DNA from: Artocarpus heterophyllus
Lineage: Eukaryota > Streptophyta > Magnoliopsida > Rosales > Moraceae
NCBI GenBank assembly: GCA_025403435.1
Contig: CM046347.1
Span: 25,308,597 to 25,372,596, forward strand
Length of the DNA stretch: 64,000 nucleotides
Direction of reading: 5' to 3'
Shown here: one piece after another, positions 24,787 through 36,745 of the stretch
Numbering within the stretch: the stretch's first letter is position 1
Layout of the letters: each line of letters opens with the position of its first letter
The notes under the pieces: model-generated
The model's database searches: none
What the model saw: only the letters and a program-made list of their open reading frames with translations
Told to the model about the DNA's origin: nothing
Translations under genes and position numbers: made by a program

Positions 24787-25883
24787 TGTTAGGATTTTTA
24801 ACCCTATTTTTGTGTTGTCATCTATTATAAAAAATATGTATAATTTTGTGGCGACTTTAGGAATTATTTGCTAAATATTTACGCATCCCTTTTTATTGAG
24901 TTTTCCAATTTGTTTTGGTTGATGGTGATACGTTTTGACTTTTTAAAAATGGGAAACTGCTTGTATTTTGTTGGTATCTTGTTGTGGAAAGTTTTGTGAG
25001 TAGTACTAGGTATTTCTTTAATTTATTTAGATTTATTTGATTGAGATTTTCCCAATAAAATTTAGAATAAAATCTGAGAAAAAAAGAAACTGACATAGTT
25101 GACTTTTCTATTTCGTTTCTAGTTTCTATTTTTTGAGTGTAGGAAACATCCATCTGTCTTCACAGTCAAAGTACGGAGATGTCTGTCAAGACAGCTTTTG
25201 GCACAACAGAGTTAAACTTTCCTAATTTGTTTTAGAGTGAATATTTGACAGCTAGGATTTGAATTTAATTTCTAATTTCAAGGAGATTCGACCCAAATAA
25301 GGAGAATGAATTTGGACACTTCTTTAAGGCTAGGCTTTACCCATTTAAAGGATCTCACACTAAGATTCATTTTTTAGAGCTTCATTTTAAGAGAAAGTGT
25401 GAGTATAAAAGCCTTAGTGTTTTAGACGTCAACACATTGCTCTCATCCCTATGTTGCCTTAGCATATTCATTCCAATCTAGAAGGTCCGAGGAGGATTGT
25501 TCGTGGGTTGAATGCTCGAAGTATGTTAGTTAGAGATAAGGCGAGCAAAGACGGCTAACAGTAGGCGACGAGTCTGAAGGAGGGTGAGGAGTCTGAAGGA
25601 GTATCGTAGGTTCCAAGTTGGTGTAAATTCTAGGCTTTTTTGTAATTTCAAACTTAGTAACCGTAATTCGGTATAGTGGATTTTTTTTATCTCTAGTGTA
25701 AGTAGCACTTATAATTTTGCCCGCAAGGGTTTTTGGCACACTAAATAACCATATTGTTGTGTTCGTTTTATTTTTCTACACTTTACTTTATAAGCAATTA
25801 TTTTTTGTTATTGTTCAAATAAGGTACCGTTAACGTGTTCTTTGTATATAGAACACCATTTATTTTGTCTATTAGATCTTGCA
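24787..25883 (+). mobile_element. Probable 5' LTR of a decayed copia
   Basis: The segment starts TGTTAGGATT, contains TATAAAA at 25404, and ends TTGCA just before a degenerate tRNA-Met primer site. The boundaries are inferred from position because no second LTR was found. Confidence 0.45.
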
Positions 25884-25885
25884 AG

Positions 25886-25955
25886 TAGTATCAAAGTAGG
25901 ACACCATATCTAACATTTATTTATTTGTCAGGTCTAACAAGTGGTCTCAAAGTAA
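25886..25955 (+). other. Degenerate, duplicated primer binding site
   Basis: TAGTATCAAAGTAGGACACC at about 25886 and a second version, TGGTCTCAAAGTAAGACACC near 25942, both resemble the copia tRNA-Met primer region. A short tandem duplication of about 50 bp explains the pair. Confidence 0.5.
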
Positions 25956-25992
25956 GACACCGTATCTACCGTGAGATCTTCGAATTAAGACC

Positions 25993-26990
25993 ATGGACGG
26001 AAATAAAGAAGGAGGTTCAACTATGAGGCTACCTCTACTAGATGGCATCAATTATGCCTATTAGAAGGTTGAATGAGAGCATTCCTGAGTTCCATTGATG
26101 AACGTGTTTAGAGAAGCATTGAACTAGGATGGTCACCACCCATAACTGTCGTTGATGGAATTGCAAAACCCAAGGAGATAAGAGATTGGTCTTCTATCGA
26201 GTCAGACCTAGCCATCTGGAATACAAAAGGTTTGAATGTCATTTTTAATATTTTAGATAACCAGTTCAAACTTATTTCTTCATGCACAGAAACAAAGGTG
26301 GCTTAGAAAGTGACTGGAAGTGGCTAATGAAGAAACTTCAACAGTTAAAAGATCTAAACTACAAATGGTGGCCATGTAGTTTGATGAAATTCTCATACGT
26401 GAAGATGAGACCTTCACTGATTTTCATTCCAGACTATGTGATATTATTAACTCTTCATTTACCTTGGGGGTATATATAGATGCTAAGATCATGCAGAAAA
26501 CCTTGAGATCTTTACCTGAGAAATTTTACACAAAGGTGATCACCATAGAGGAGACATCGTGACTTAGATACCATGACTGTCGAGGAGCTCGTAGGTTCTC
26601 TAAAAATCTTTGAGATGAAATTAAAGAGCAAAAAAAAAAAAAAAAAAAGAGAGAAGGACCAAGGGATAGCGCTGATGGCTGATAAGGAAGATGCTGATGA
26701 ATTTCCTTATGGTGACTTCACAGACAATACAATGGCCTTATTAACACAGAACTTTCAAAAGTTCCTAAAGTATAATTTCCGAGGTAGAAATAGCAAGAAA
26801 TTCTCTAGACCAAGGAGTCAAAACCATGAACCATGCGAACAATAGCAAGGATAAGGAAAGGCAATCAGTGTAATGAATGTAAAGGTTAAGGTCATATTGC
26901 TACTGACTGTGCAAACACTTGTGCCAAGAAGAAAAACAATAATAAAGATAAAGACCTCAATGAGGAAGCAAAAGATGTGGTTAGTAATAT
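25993..26990 (+). pseudogene. Copia gag relic
   Basis: The start MDGNKEGGSTMRLPLLDGIN at 25993 is typical of copia gag. Scattered matches follow across frames: WSSIESDLAIWN, TFTDFHSRLCDIIN, LRSLPEKFYTKV and VEELVGSLKIFEMKLK. A zinc knuckle near 26869 reads CNECKG, stop, GHIATDC. Several stops and shifts make it non-functional. Protease, integrase and reverse transcriptase do not follow; the next recognisable block is RNase H at about 27240. Confidence 0.85.
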
Positions 26991-27179
26991 TTGAGCTTTC
27001 ACCGGTACTATAACTTCACTGTGAGCCATGATGATGATTCAGAAAATAAAGATGGCTATAATTTTGATGAACTCCAAGAAGCATATGACAAGCTATATTC
27101 CTCAGGGGAAAAGATGCTTACGAAGAGCAAATTTCTTGAGAAGAAGATTGTAAGGTTGCAGTTGGAGAAGAATACAAGC

Positions 27180-27725
27180 TATATATATATAAGTGGCACT
27201 TCTGACTATGGTTTTTAGTTCACAAACAATACAAGTGCTTGTCTTATAGGTTATAGCGATTCAGATTAGGCCAAAAACTTAGATAACCGAAAAAGCACAT
27301 TTGGAGGGGCCTCTATGTAGGTAACAATCTTGTAGCTTGGCATAGCAAGAAGCAGAACTCCATCTCCTTGTCCACAGCTGAAGCAGAACACATTGTAGCT
27401 AGAATTTGTTACACTCAACTTCTCTAGATGAAACATATATTGTCTGACTACAGCATTGAACAGGACATTATGGTAATGTATTGTGATAATTCAAGTGCTA
27501 CTAGCATTTCAAAGAATCTTGTTCAATACTCATGCGCAAAGCACATAGATATCAGACATCATTTCATAAGAGAGCTTGTTGAGGATCAAGTGATTTATAT
27601 TGAACATGTTCAAACAAATAAATAATTAGCTGATTTGTTCATCAAAGCACCTAACGCTGCACAATTTGAACACATAAAGAAGTCACTTGGTATCTGTATA
27701 CTCAACAGATTAAGTGTTGGAAAAG
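27180..27725 (+). pseudogene. Copia RNase H relic
   Basis: Recognisable pieces are LIGYSDSD, RKSTFGGAS, WHSKKQNSISLSTAEAE, VMYCDNSSA, KHIDIRHHFIRELVEDQ and LADLFIKAP. This is the C-terminal RNase H of a copia polyprotein with several stops. It lies only about 200 bp after the gag relic, so several kilobases of pol were deleted between them. No 3' LTR is evident downstream. Confidence 0.85.
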
Positions 27726-29167
27726 GGAAAACACTGCACTGCACTTGTCATCGTTCTAAGTTGTGTTTTTCCTTATTTCTTCTAGGCATGCTGAGAGCAC
27801 TTAAATTTCATATCTATTCATACAACATGTGTTTGTTTCAATTCTTTTTGTGTTTCTTTTTGTACGCCTTGAGATAATCTGTGTTGACATTGACATGTGC
27901 AAATAAACAAAAAGGTGTTTTTATCTTTACTAGAGACAAGAATGCATTTTGATGACCTATAGTAACTGTCTAGACACTAACATGATTCTTAAGCCAAAGT
28001 TACAGGACATGCATCATAAGAGAATGGCTATCAAAACTTGTACTATAGCATCCTATGATGTACACGTAACGATAACCACAAATTTGAAATTGAAAACTAA
28101 GAGTGCAAAAGAAAAAAAGAAAAAAAAAAAAGCAAAGAGATATGCAAAAGCAAAAAGAATAAAAAGGCACAACAAACATCAAACTGTTCTCATACAATAT
28201 GAAAAGAACAAAATGTGCCTACAGTAGGGAATATGTTAAGCGTAGAAAAAGAGGCAAGAAGAAAATGCAATGGTGTAAATTGGATTGATTTTTGTTGTTT
28301 GCAAGATCGACTCTTATAGGATCTTTGAAAGAATGGTTCAAACCAATGGTGTGAATCATTTTTAGTTCAAAATACTGTAACTACTAAAAGCTTTATTATG
28401 CTTATATAGTTATTTTTCGTTTTACACCATAGATACCAAAAACTTTATATTATAAACAATTCAAATTAGACTGAACCAACGTGCCATACAAAAGATTTTT
28501 TAATATTGACGGTTCTTCCTAATACAATCTAGTCAATTAGAAACGTCAATTAATGGACAACAATCAAAGTCTCAAATGCTAAAAGTAAAAATTACACTCA
28601 AGTTCCAAACTTTCAAATGATCAACGAAAAAATGCAAGTGCACTTTGTGCAACAATAATTGCAGGGCATTTCATCAATTAGTTTATATTTTACTAATTGA
28701 CCACAATTGCAACAAATTTTTAAATTTAAAGTGCTATCTACTGTAATTAAAAATTCAAGTTCTAAATTACGAAAGACTACTAAATACACAGTACACGAAT
28801 ATAAAATACCCTCTTTAATATTTGTTACACTATTATTCAAAATTTTCACTTAACTAGAGCCAAATTTCCTGGCTCCGTCTATGTAACTTGGACAATTAGT
28901 CGGCGACTAATTAATACAAGAAGATCATTAGAATAGAAATTTTGTTCTTTCTTCAGAAACTTATTACATGAAAAATAGCATTCCTTGATACAAAACAACA
29001 ATAAAATCTTCCAGTTTCTTTGAACTAAAGTAGAGATAAAGATAAAAAATCTAAGCACCAAAGTTGTATATAAAAACAAATTTGGGCATTATAATTAGAC
29101 TTGATACGTATAACGAATGGCTAATAAAGGACATTAACATGATAAAAGAAGCTATATCTTCAAATCC
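27726..29167. other. AT-rich intergenic sequence
   Basis: No gene or clear repeat is seen. The right end will include the 3' untranslated region of the pectin methylesterase at 29168. Confidence 0.5.
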
Positions 29168-31038
29168 TTACATCAACCCACTAGTGTAGGCGACTCCTGT
29201 TTGAGGCACCCAGTTATCGGCCAGCAAGAAACTTGACAACGTGAAATTTGCAGCATCAGTTGCATTAATCACATGATATCCTGGCCAAGTAACTCTATTT
29301 GTAATGTCCGATCCAGGTCCTGTGTTGTTATGCTCTGCATAATACAATGTGCTCAAAGCATAATCTCCATTCCATTCACGCCAACCAGCAGGATCAATAA
29401 CACTGTCTATGTAAGACTGCATGTAAACCGTCCTCGAATACTCCTTCCACGGCCTCCCCAGATAAGTCTTTGCGCCTCCGTTGCTCACTGCCAAATCGTC
29501 AGCAGCTCTAATGGTACAGTTGTGAATTGAAGTGCCGGTGTTTTGATTGGGGTCCGTCCGGCCTTGAGCCGTGATGGCGTTGAATTGGCCGGTCATGGGA
29601 AGGCGGGGGTACAAGTTGCAGTTCTGGAAGACAACGGCAGCGTTTCCGAAGATGAAGTCGACGGTGCCATAGATGTCGCATTCTCTGTAGAATTGTCGAA
29701 GAGAATGGGTGTAGAGAGTGTCTTGGTAGCCTTCGAAGCTGCAACTGTAGAATGTGGATAGATCGGCGCCGTTTCGGACTGCAACTGCCTGGTGCTTGCT
29801 TGCCCCTGCTGTGTTGCGGAATGTTATGTTCACAGCAACAAAACCAGGTCCAACAACGGCTGCATAATATTAATGTAGTAGTTAGAATATGACGTGAAAC
29901 TAGTTGTGAAATGTGTAAACTACCAAAGATATTACGTTAGATTTGTATAGTCTACGAGGATAGTGTTACTAATTATTCTCTAATTCTAAGCATTATTTTG
30001 AGTCAATTCTAAATTAGGCTTTGGATTCTTACCAAATGTTGCGGACTTGAAAGTTGTCCAACCATCAACAACGCTTCGGTTGCCGGTAATGATGGTCTGA
30101 TTGATACCGTCGCCTATCATCATCAAGTACTTCTTCTTCTTATCGATCGACACATACTCTTTGTAAACCCCGGCCTTGACGTGTATCACAAAGTATCCAT
30201 CCGAAGCGTCAGATTTATTTGGAGCCGCAGCGATGGCATCATTAATGGTGGTGAAGTTTCCAGCTCCATCCTGACTCACAGACACTACATCTCTCACCAA
30301 CACCTTACTCTGTCCATTGCCTGTTTGAAGCAATTTCCTCCGAGTCTCCCATTCATAAAGACCACGTCTAATTAAGCTAGAGACTTTTAATGGCAAACGC
30401 TCGCTTAGTAGTTTCCTGTTATTGAATTGCGACTTTGCCCCTGTGAACTCCTTCTTGGGAACCCAACCATTGGTGAAGAGAGCAAGAGAGACACTGTAAA
30501 GCTTAGTGTCGTTTGTCACGGGATCTGAGAGGGCATTTCTCACACTCCTTGAAGAAGAGGAAGCCGATTGTAGACCGTCCCAGCAAGTCTGCTGGTTCGT
30601 CAAGATGGCGCTGAGAAGCGTTTGGACGTCCTCGGTCTTCGACGTCGGGAGAGCACCGCGCGTCGCGTTGACGGTGCCCAACGAGGTCGTCAGGTATTCC
30701 ACATTTAGGCCTGCGAGGAACTGGCAATCCTCGAGGGCAGCAATCTCGGCTTTTGAAAGAGAGGCCCGTGCTTGAAGATAGCGGTTAATAAGCCTCTGGA
30801 ATTGGTAGGTCTGAGATAAGGATTTCAGGACCGAAGCCCTTGTGTAGTCGTAGACATTGGCTGTCTTGTTTGGCAGGCAAGATTTGCAAGTTGATGGGTA
30901 TGGGGTGAACTTGCAAATGGTTTCCCGCGAAACGGGACGGTTTGGAGAAAGCTGATATGCCATGGATGAAAAGGCGAAGAAGTAAAGATTAACAGCACAA
31001 AACAAGAGTTTTGTGACAAGAAAGAGTTTGTAATCCAT
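29168..31038 (-). CDS. Pectin methylesterase with inhibitor pro-domain (PME41/PME7-like)
   Basis: Two exons, 31038-30033 and 29859-29168, encode 565 residues; the join TTTG|CC restores SATFAVVGPG. The start ATG at 31038 has a CCATGG context. Residues 1-27 form a signal peptide or membrane anchor. Residues of about 35-190 are the inhibitor-like pro-domain, with Cys in ICKFTPYPSTC and DCQFL. A subtilase-type processing site RRKLL is at 233-237. The catalytic domain keeps all family residues: Q359, Q381, D382, D403, R471 and W473, in QDTLY, DFIFGNAA and LGRPW. It would be secreted to the wall and remove methyl esters from homogalacturonan. It should be active. Placement near PME41/PME7 is from remembered sequences. 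Confidence 0.95.
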
Positions 31039-31164
31039 GGATTTGGATATTAAAGGAATCAAACTGGAGTACTTAATTAGTAATAGAAGTGGCAGAGCTC
31101 CTTCTTTTGAGTTTGTAAGAGTTTAATGTGAATTAGAAGTTGTTTGAGCTTGAGGATTTTGCGT

Positions 31165-31174
31165 CCTTTTTATA
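31165..31174 (-). promoter_or_regulatory. TATA box of minus-strand PME
   Basis: On the minus strand it reads TATAAAAAGG, about 130 bp upstream of the ATG at 31038, in a CACTATAAAAAGGAC context. This is a normal distance for a plant core promoter with a short leader. Confidence 0.7.
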
Positions 31175-31236
31175 GTGGTGAGTTTAGAGTTGAGTCTTGT
31201 GACCAAATGGACTTTCTTTCTAACTTTAGCACGCGT

Positions 31237-31246
31237 TTGGCGCCAA
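31237..31246. promoter_or_regulatory. E2F-like palindrome upstream of PME
   Basis: TTGGCGCCAA lies about 63 bp upstream of the TATA box, within GTTTGGCGCCAA. It fits the E2F core (TTTSSCGC). The same 12-mer occurs at 13701-13712. Function is inferred only. Confidence 0.35.
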
Positions 31247-31249
31247 CCG

Positions 31250-34200
31250 ATTATTAGTGACGTATTTTCAAAGTTTTGGCGTGTGTGTGTATATATATAT
31301 ATATAGATATATAAATTTCAAACTACTTCCACGTTTTCCCTCCAATTTGTCAAATTCAGTAGTGTTGAAATAACTAACTATAACAAGTGGTTAAATTATA
31401 AGTTTCATAGACGCCCCAGAAGTCTCGTAGCTTAATTGGTCTAATTGTTTAAGAAAATCGACTAACTAATCCTAAAGTTTGGTGCCCCGTTTAAATTAAT
31501 TAAACATATATAATCGGCACTAACTTGATTTAGTGTAGGGAGCACCAGTTCAATGTGTTTGTACGTGATCTTCTCCCTACCTTAAAAGAAAGAGAAAAAA
31601 AAAAGTCGTTTCGATTCTTTTTAACTAAACTTTTCTAGAACCATAACAGTTGTGTTAAACGAAGCACTATTTATGGTTGAAGTATATTTGTTGCATGCTT
31701 AAATCTTAATTGTGATTTGGTTAATTAACTAGAATTCAAGTATTTCTTTGGGTTGTTGAAGAATATTTTCATTATGTCAGAACCAACTTCAAAGTTTACA
31801 CATAACATGATAGAATATATTTGATACAGTGAAATTGGGAAACATAGAATTTATCGACCTAAACTGGACGAGAGATGAGACTTAGAGTTTTAAATCCACC
31901 TAAACATAACCTACAACAGATAAATCACCCAAATTGAAGAAAAAAACATAACTTTGTATTTAATGCATCTTCGAATCTAACTATTACGATTGCGAATGTG
32001 AATTCGTCTTAATTCATAAGCTAGAAATGCTTATAGCTAAATCTTCCCATCAATCCTCATGTAATATAACCTAACAAATCTTCCCGAGTTTTACGTTCCT
32101 AGTGCCCTTAATTAGTGTTTGAAATATTCCGCTCAAACTAAACTAAAATTTGAATTCAAGATTGATGGACATAGAATGCAAATGTTAGGCCAGTATGCAC
32201 TGCTCATCTGGAAACAACTTTTTAAACATTCAAGTGTTAAACGTGTTAGTTGTTACAAGGTTTTTGGGCGGTCCTACTTATGCACTTAATTAGACCCCTG
32301 ATCAATTATTATAATTACGCCAATATTGTTTTTGCATTAGCTCAATTTGTTTATTATATATTGTTTCATCAAATCAGTAAATATATCATGGTTTATACAT
32401 AGACATTATATATAAAAATGATTGTCTAAAAGGACGAAACTAGAAAAATTAATCAGGAACAGAACATATATTAACATATATTAAAATTATAAAAAAAATT
32501 AAATAAAAGAAATATAAAACTTTGAGAGGAATAGAATGCAATTTTTATAAAACTTTCTATATAATATTAAAAGAAAAAAAAAAGTTCAAGAGATAAAATG
32601 AGTTATCGTCCACTCTTATCCACAGGTAGCTCTGCCCTTGATTGCTTAAAATTGGTCAAATATTATAGCTCACAATGTGATATGGAGATTAAACTATGAG
32701 TAACGTTTTCTACTAATTATAACATAAATGCTGAGGATTAATTAGTTTTCTACGGTAATAGCCCTATTGTTTAGTTTAATCTGCATGAAAGAAGTTAAAG
32801 GGTCACTTGAAAATGAGGAAATTTCCCACTAAAAAAAAAAAAGGAAATTTCGCTTGAAATAACTGGCCATGACTTTAATATATACACGGCATTCTGCTTG
32901 AATATACATTATTTGTCAAATTTATCCGACATTGGATTCTCCTCTGAAAAACCTAATCAGCCGGACAGTACCAATAATACTTTTCCCTCTCTCTCTCTCT
33001 CTCTTTAAGAATTTTTAAAAGCAATTCAAAATATTACATCATAAATGCGTATCATCCACAGAAATCAGTTACAAAAAAAAAGTGAAAAAAAGGGAGATGT
33101 TCACTGCGAAGGGACAGAAGAAAGAGAGTCCAATTTGTACTTGTTCTTTTTTTTTTTTGTTTTTTTAATAATTTCCCTCTCTTTTGGAGGAGAGAAAGAT
33201 GGATTTGAAAGGTGCTTGATTTCGATATGCAAGAAGACATAAAACTAGTTGGAAATAAGGCATTGCTTCTCTTTTACTTCTCTGTTCTGGTGTATGGAAA
33301 GAGATGTGAGTTTGTTTGAGATTGACTTATGCAGATCAATTTACTGTGTTGCTGTTTACGTAATTGTATATTTCTCACCTCAAAAAGGAAAAAGAGCAAA
33401 ATAAATCTGACCCACTTAATAATTTCTTTTTACTATTGAGGATTAAAAATGGGAATCCTGTTCTTTATAGCCTTTGCTTTATTTCTTTCTACTAGTAGCC
33501 ACTCGATATTGCTTGACTTTTATTGCCTTCGCTTTTCAAAATGTATCCGCTAAACTGGCAAAGAACACTTTACGCTTATTGCTATATATGTGTGCATGTT
33601 ACAAAGGGCAAATGTTTTCTCATGGCGCGGAGCAAGAATTTTTCTTTGTTAATGGAAGCATTGTATAAAAAATTAGTCGTGGTTTTTATTACGTACAAAT
33701 ATAGTTATATATGTTGATTAACGAGTGAAGACACAAATTATAACTTGTTTAAAAAAATAATGTGACAAATATAGATTTCAAATATTTAACGGGAGTAGAA
33801 TCATAACTTTTCTTATAAAACAAAAATATAACTAAAATTTTCCCAAAAAAAAAAAGAAAGATAAAAAATGAAAACTTCAAAAATTGAGTATCAAACATGC
33901 CCCCACTCAACAATTAGTGGTTCCGCTGCTGTTTCTTGGTATAGGAAGGCAATTTTGCGAAATTTGCTGAGAGAAATTTCTCAAGAAGTTTCATGATTGG
34001 AAAAAAAAATGGAGAAAAAAATTAAGCCAAAGTCTTAGATCAAATCCTGCCAGAAATGTGGAAATTATGTGAAACAAAAAGGCAATAATTCTCTAAAAGT
34101 CTAAAATTATATATTTAATGTATTGTCTTGATTTGTGGATACTATTATTTCAATTATTAAATTTACTTTTTGACGTAATCGTTAATTTTTTGAAGTTGAA

Positions 34201-34821
34201 AACAATATTTTAAATTTAAAATAATTTAAAAATGTGAATATTGTAACAATTAAATGAAAATATCATTACATCAATTAATAGTAATTAAATAATAATAATT
34301 AAATGCTAAACTTTGACATATACTATATTTTAGTGTCAAATTTGCGACCAAGCATGGCACTAGGCAATTATCAAATTTGATAATATTAGAGAAAATTTTT
34401 CTTATTCAAATGTTAAAATTTGACATTAACAATTTAATTTGACACGACATTAGTGGTGCTTTAACCTCTCTGTCTCAAAGTCTCATCTCGTATTCTCGTA
34501 TTTATTCCTAATTAATGACACATGGTTTTGAGAAAGCTACTCCGCTAATCATTTAACAAATGAACACGACTTCTCCAGTTTTTGAGATGCATGTGCAAAC
34601 ACCATTTAGAAGTACCCCGACTGGTGTATTGGCGGCAAATTTCGGGACAAACTTGCCCTCTATGGCACTAATCTTTGACCCAACACAAGAATTAATTTGA
34701 TTAATTAAACATGTCGACGAGCTTCTCCCTACTAAGACGGCACATGTTGGTACTTGGGCTCTCCTTGTTTCTTATAAATGTGTGTCGCTTCTCTATAATC
34801 CTTAAGGTAAATGTATGCATG

Positions 34822-34885
<64 letters not shown>

Positions 34886-36119
34886 CGATCACAGGACTCA
34901 TTAGACTAGATTTGAATAAAAAAATATAAATATGAACAATATTAGTGAGCACCGATGGTACAAACCGCAACTTATTGATAGAATTTAATTAGTCTCATAA
35001 TATGAGGCCTGCTATTAAAATAATATGTTTAACACTAATGGTGTTTTAAGTTTTTTTTTTTTTTTATATCTGATATAGGTCTAATTAGGTGAGATCTACT
35101 GTTTCGTCTCACATGTCCCGAGTGACGTTTCGAAGTAAAAGGAATTTCCATGCAAATTGGTTCAAGATTTAGAAGTACCCCATATTCAAACTTGATTCTT
35201 TGATATATGGCATTGGACGTGTAGGCATAATCTACAACTGAGCTCCACTTTCTTCAATCACTGTATCAGGACCCAGCAAGGAAATTAAAGATGTTCACAT
35301 GGCGTTGTTTCAGTTGCTGTCTATCATTTAGAGGTCAGGGACCGGAGCTATATTATAGATGTCATTGTTCTACCTCACTGGCATCAACTACCATGCATCC
35401 CCAGCTTAATTTCCATATATATCTTGGTTTGCAGAATTTCTTTATTTTTCTTTCCCTTCTTTTTAAGCTAAGAATTCAAAAGATATGTATGTGGCTAGTA
35501 TTATTCAATTATTTTGCATTGTAATTTTTTTTTTTTTCTTCTCAAAGCCTTATCGTTTAGGTCGTCGCTCTCCTTTTCCTTTTTGTTTAGTATAAATAGG
35601 TGCATGCAGTGACAGAGCTAGCATTTCAAGACAGGAGGCCGAATTTTTTTATCAAAAGAAGTGTGTTCGCTGATCATGTTATTTTTCAGTCCTTCATTAT
35701 TTTTAAACGTTGGTTTATATTTAGATTAGGATGTTATATTACATAATAATAATAATAAAATAAATAACGCAAGTGTTTATGTTAAATATGTGCATATTAA
35801 TAGAGAGTTTACAAACATGATATGGATATATTTCGAGAGTATAAAGTACTTCGTATAATCAGCTATCCTAGACATGCATGCATGGAGATTATAGAAGCAT
35901 CGATCGACAAAGAAAAGATCAGACATTAAACAGAATACATTTTGAGAATACTAGTTACTCTGTAATACTAGTCATCCCGATACTAGAATCAATGAATCTA
36001 AAAGTTTTAACAACAGCATGTAACAAAAAAATACAAGAGTGCTTATTCAGGACACAAGAAATATAGACGAGAGCCTATTGTGGGTAAAACCAAAAGCTTA
36101 CAAGTGGAGGTTCAAATCC
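31250..36119. other. Long AT-rich intergenic region
   Basis: About 4.9 kb carry no gene I can support. Visible features are a GT/AT tract near 31280, a CT tract at 32990, an (AT)n plus poly-T block at 34827-34885, and many short frames without motifs. Unrecognised old transposon sequence is likely. Confidence 0.5.
34827..34885. repeat. (AT)n followed by poly-T
   Basis: An AT dinucleotide run of about 42 bp passes directly into about 17 T. Confidence 0.9.
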
Positions 36120-36745
36120 AATAGTCCCTTCCTGCTTTATTTCTTCCAATCAAGTTTGGACGTTGTAGTGTCGGACTCTGGATAAATGACTTGTCTTTTG
36201 TCAAACAACACTTCAGCTGTTGAAGCGGTAACAAAGATTTTTGTCTTCAACTCTACAATAAAGTTTTATTCTAGAGTAAACTAAAAGCTTTAAAAGACTA
36301 TCATAAAAACCATTTATATTCAAAAGACCTATAGGTTTGGAGTGAATGCTCAATAGATTCCTACTAGCAACTACAAATAATTCTTTAAGGGTGCCTAAAC
36401 TACCAGGTAATACAATAAAAGCGTCAAAATTATAGATCATGTTTTCTATATGTTTAGGGATGCCCAAAACTCTCTCTTCCTTACCTATATGGTTTTCTCA
36501 CAGAGGTTCCTCTCAGCTAGAAGATGAGGGATAATCCCTACGATATGGCTATCCTTAGAATGTATTATTATTGCTACATTCTCCATTAAACCTAAATTAC
36601 CCCTATAAATTAGGTCAATCTTCTTACCTGCTAAGAGTTGTGTTAAGTGTTTTACGACTTCTAAGAAGCCTCTACCTTTACGAGGACTAGAACCACAAAA
36701 TATACAGATGGTTTTGATTTTCCTAGATGAATGGGATGAAGGCAT
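36120..36745 (-). pseudogene. Intronless LOG-like (cytokinin-activating) pseudogene
   Basis: The minus-strand reading gives KTICIFCGSSPRKG, KKIDLIYRGNLGLMENV, HIVGIIPHLL, DAFIVLPGSLGTLKEL, HSKPIGLLNINGFYDSLL and, after a frame change, TASTAEVLF. This is the LONELY GUY phosphoribohydrolase fold in order. Intact enzymes carry YGGG..GLMG, an RKxxM helix and PGGxGTxxE. Here the first is YRGNLGLME, the RK pair is missing (IPKHIENM), and GG is GS. A stop after ETI-like residues near 36485 and a shift near 36270 break the frame. Plant LOG genes have several introns, so the contiguous homology suggests an old retrocopy. Confidence 0.85.

Noticed and set aside
31423..31500. tRNA-like A-box TAGCTTAATTGG
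   Set aside because: No matching B box or tRNA fold follows.
36098..36122. Perfect B-box-like GGTTCAAATCC, as in a SINE
   Set aside because: No A box at the right distance, and the sequence is the end of the LOG-like homology on the other strand.
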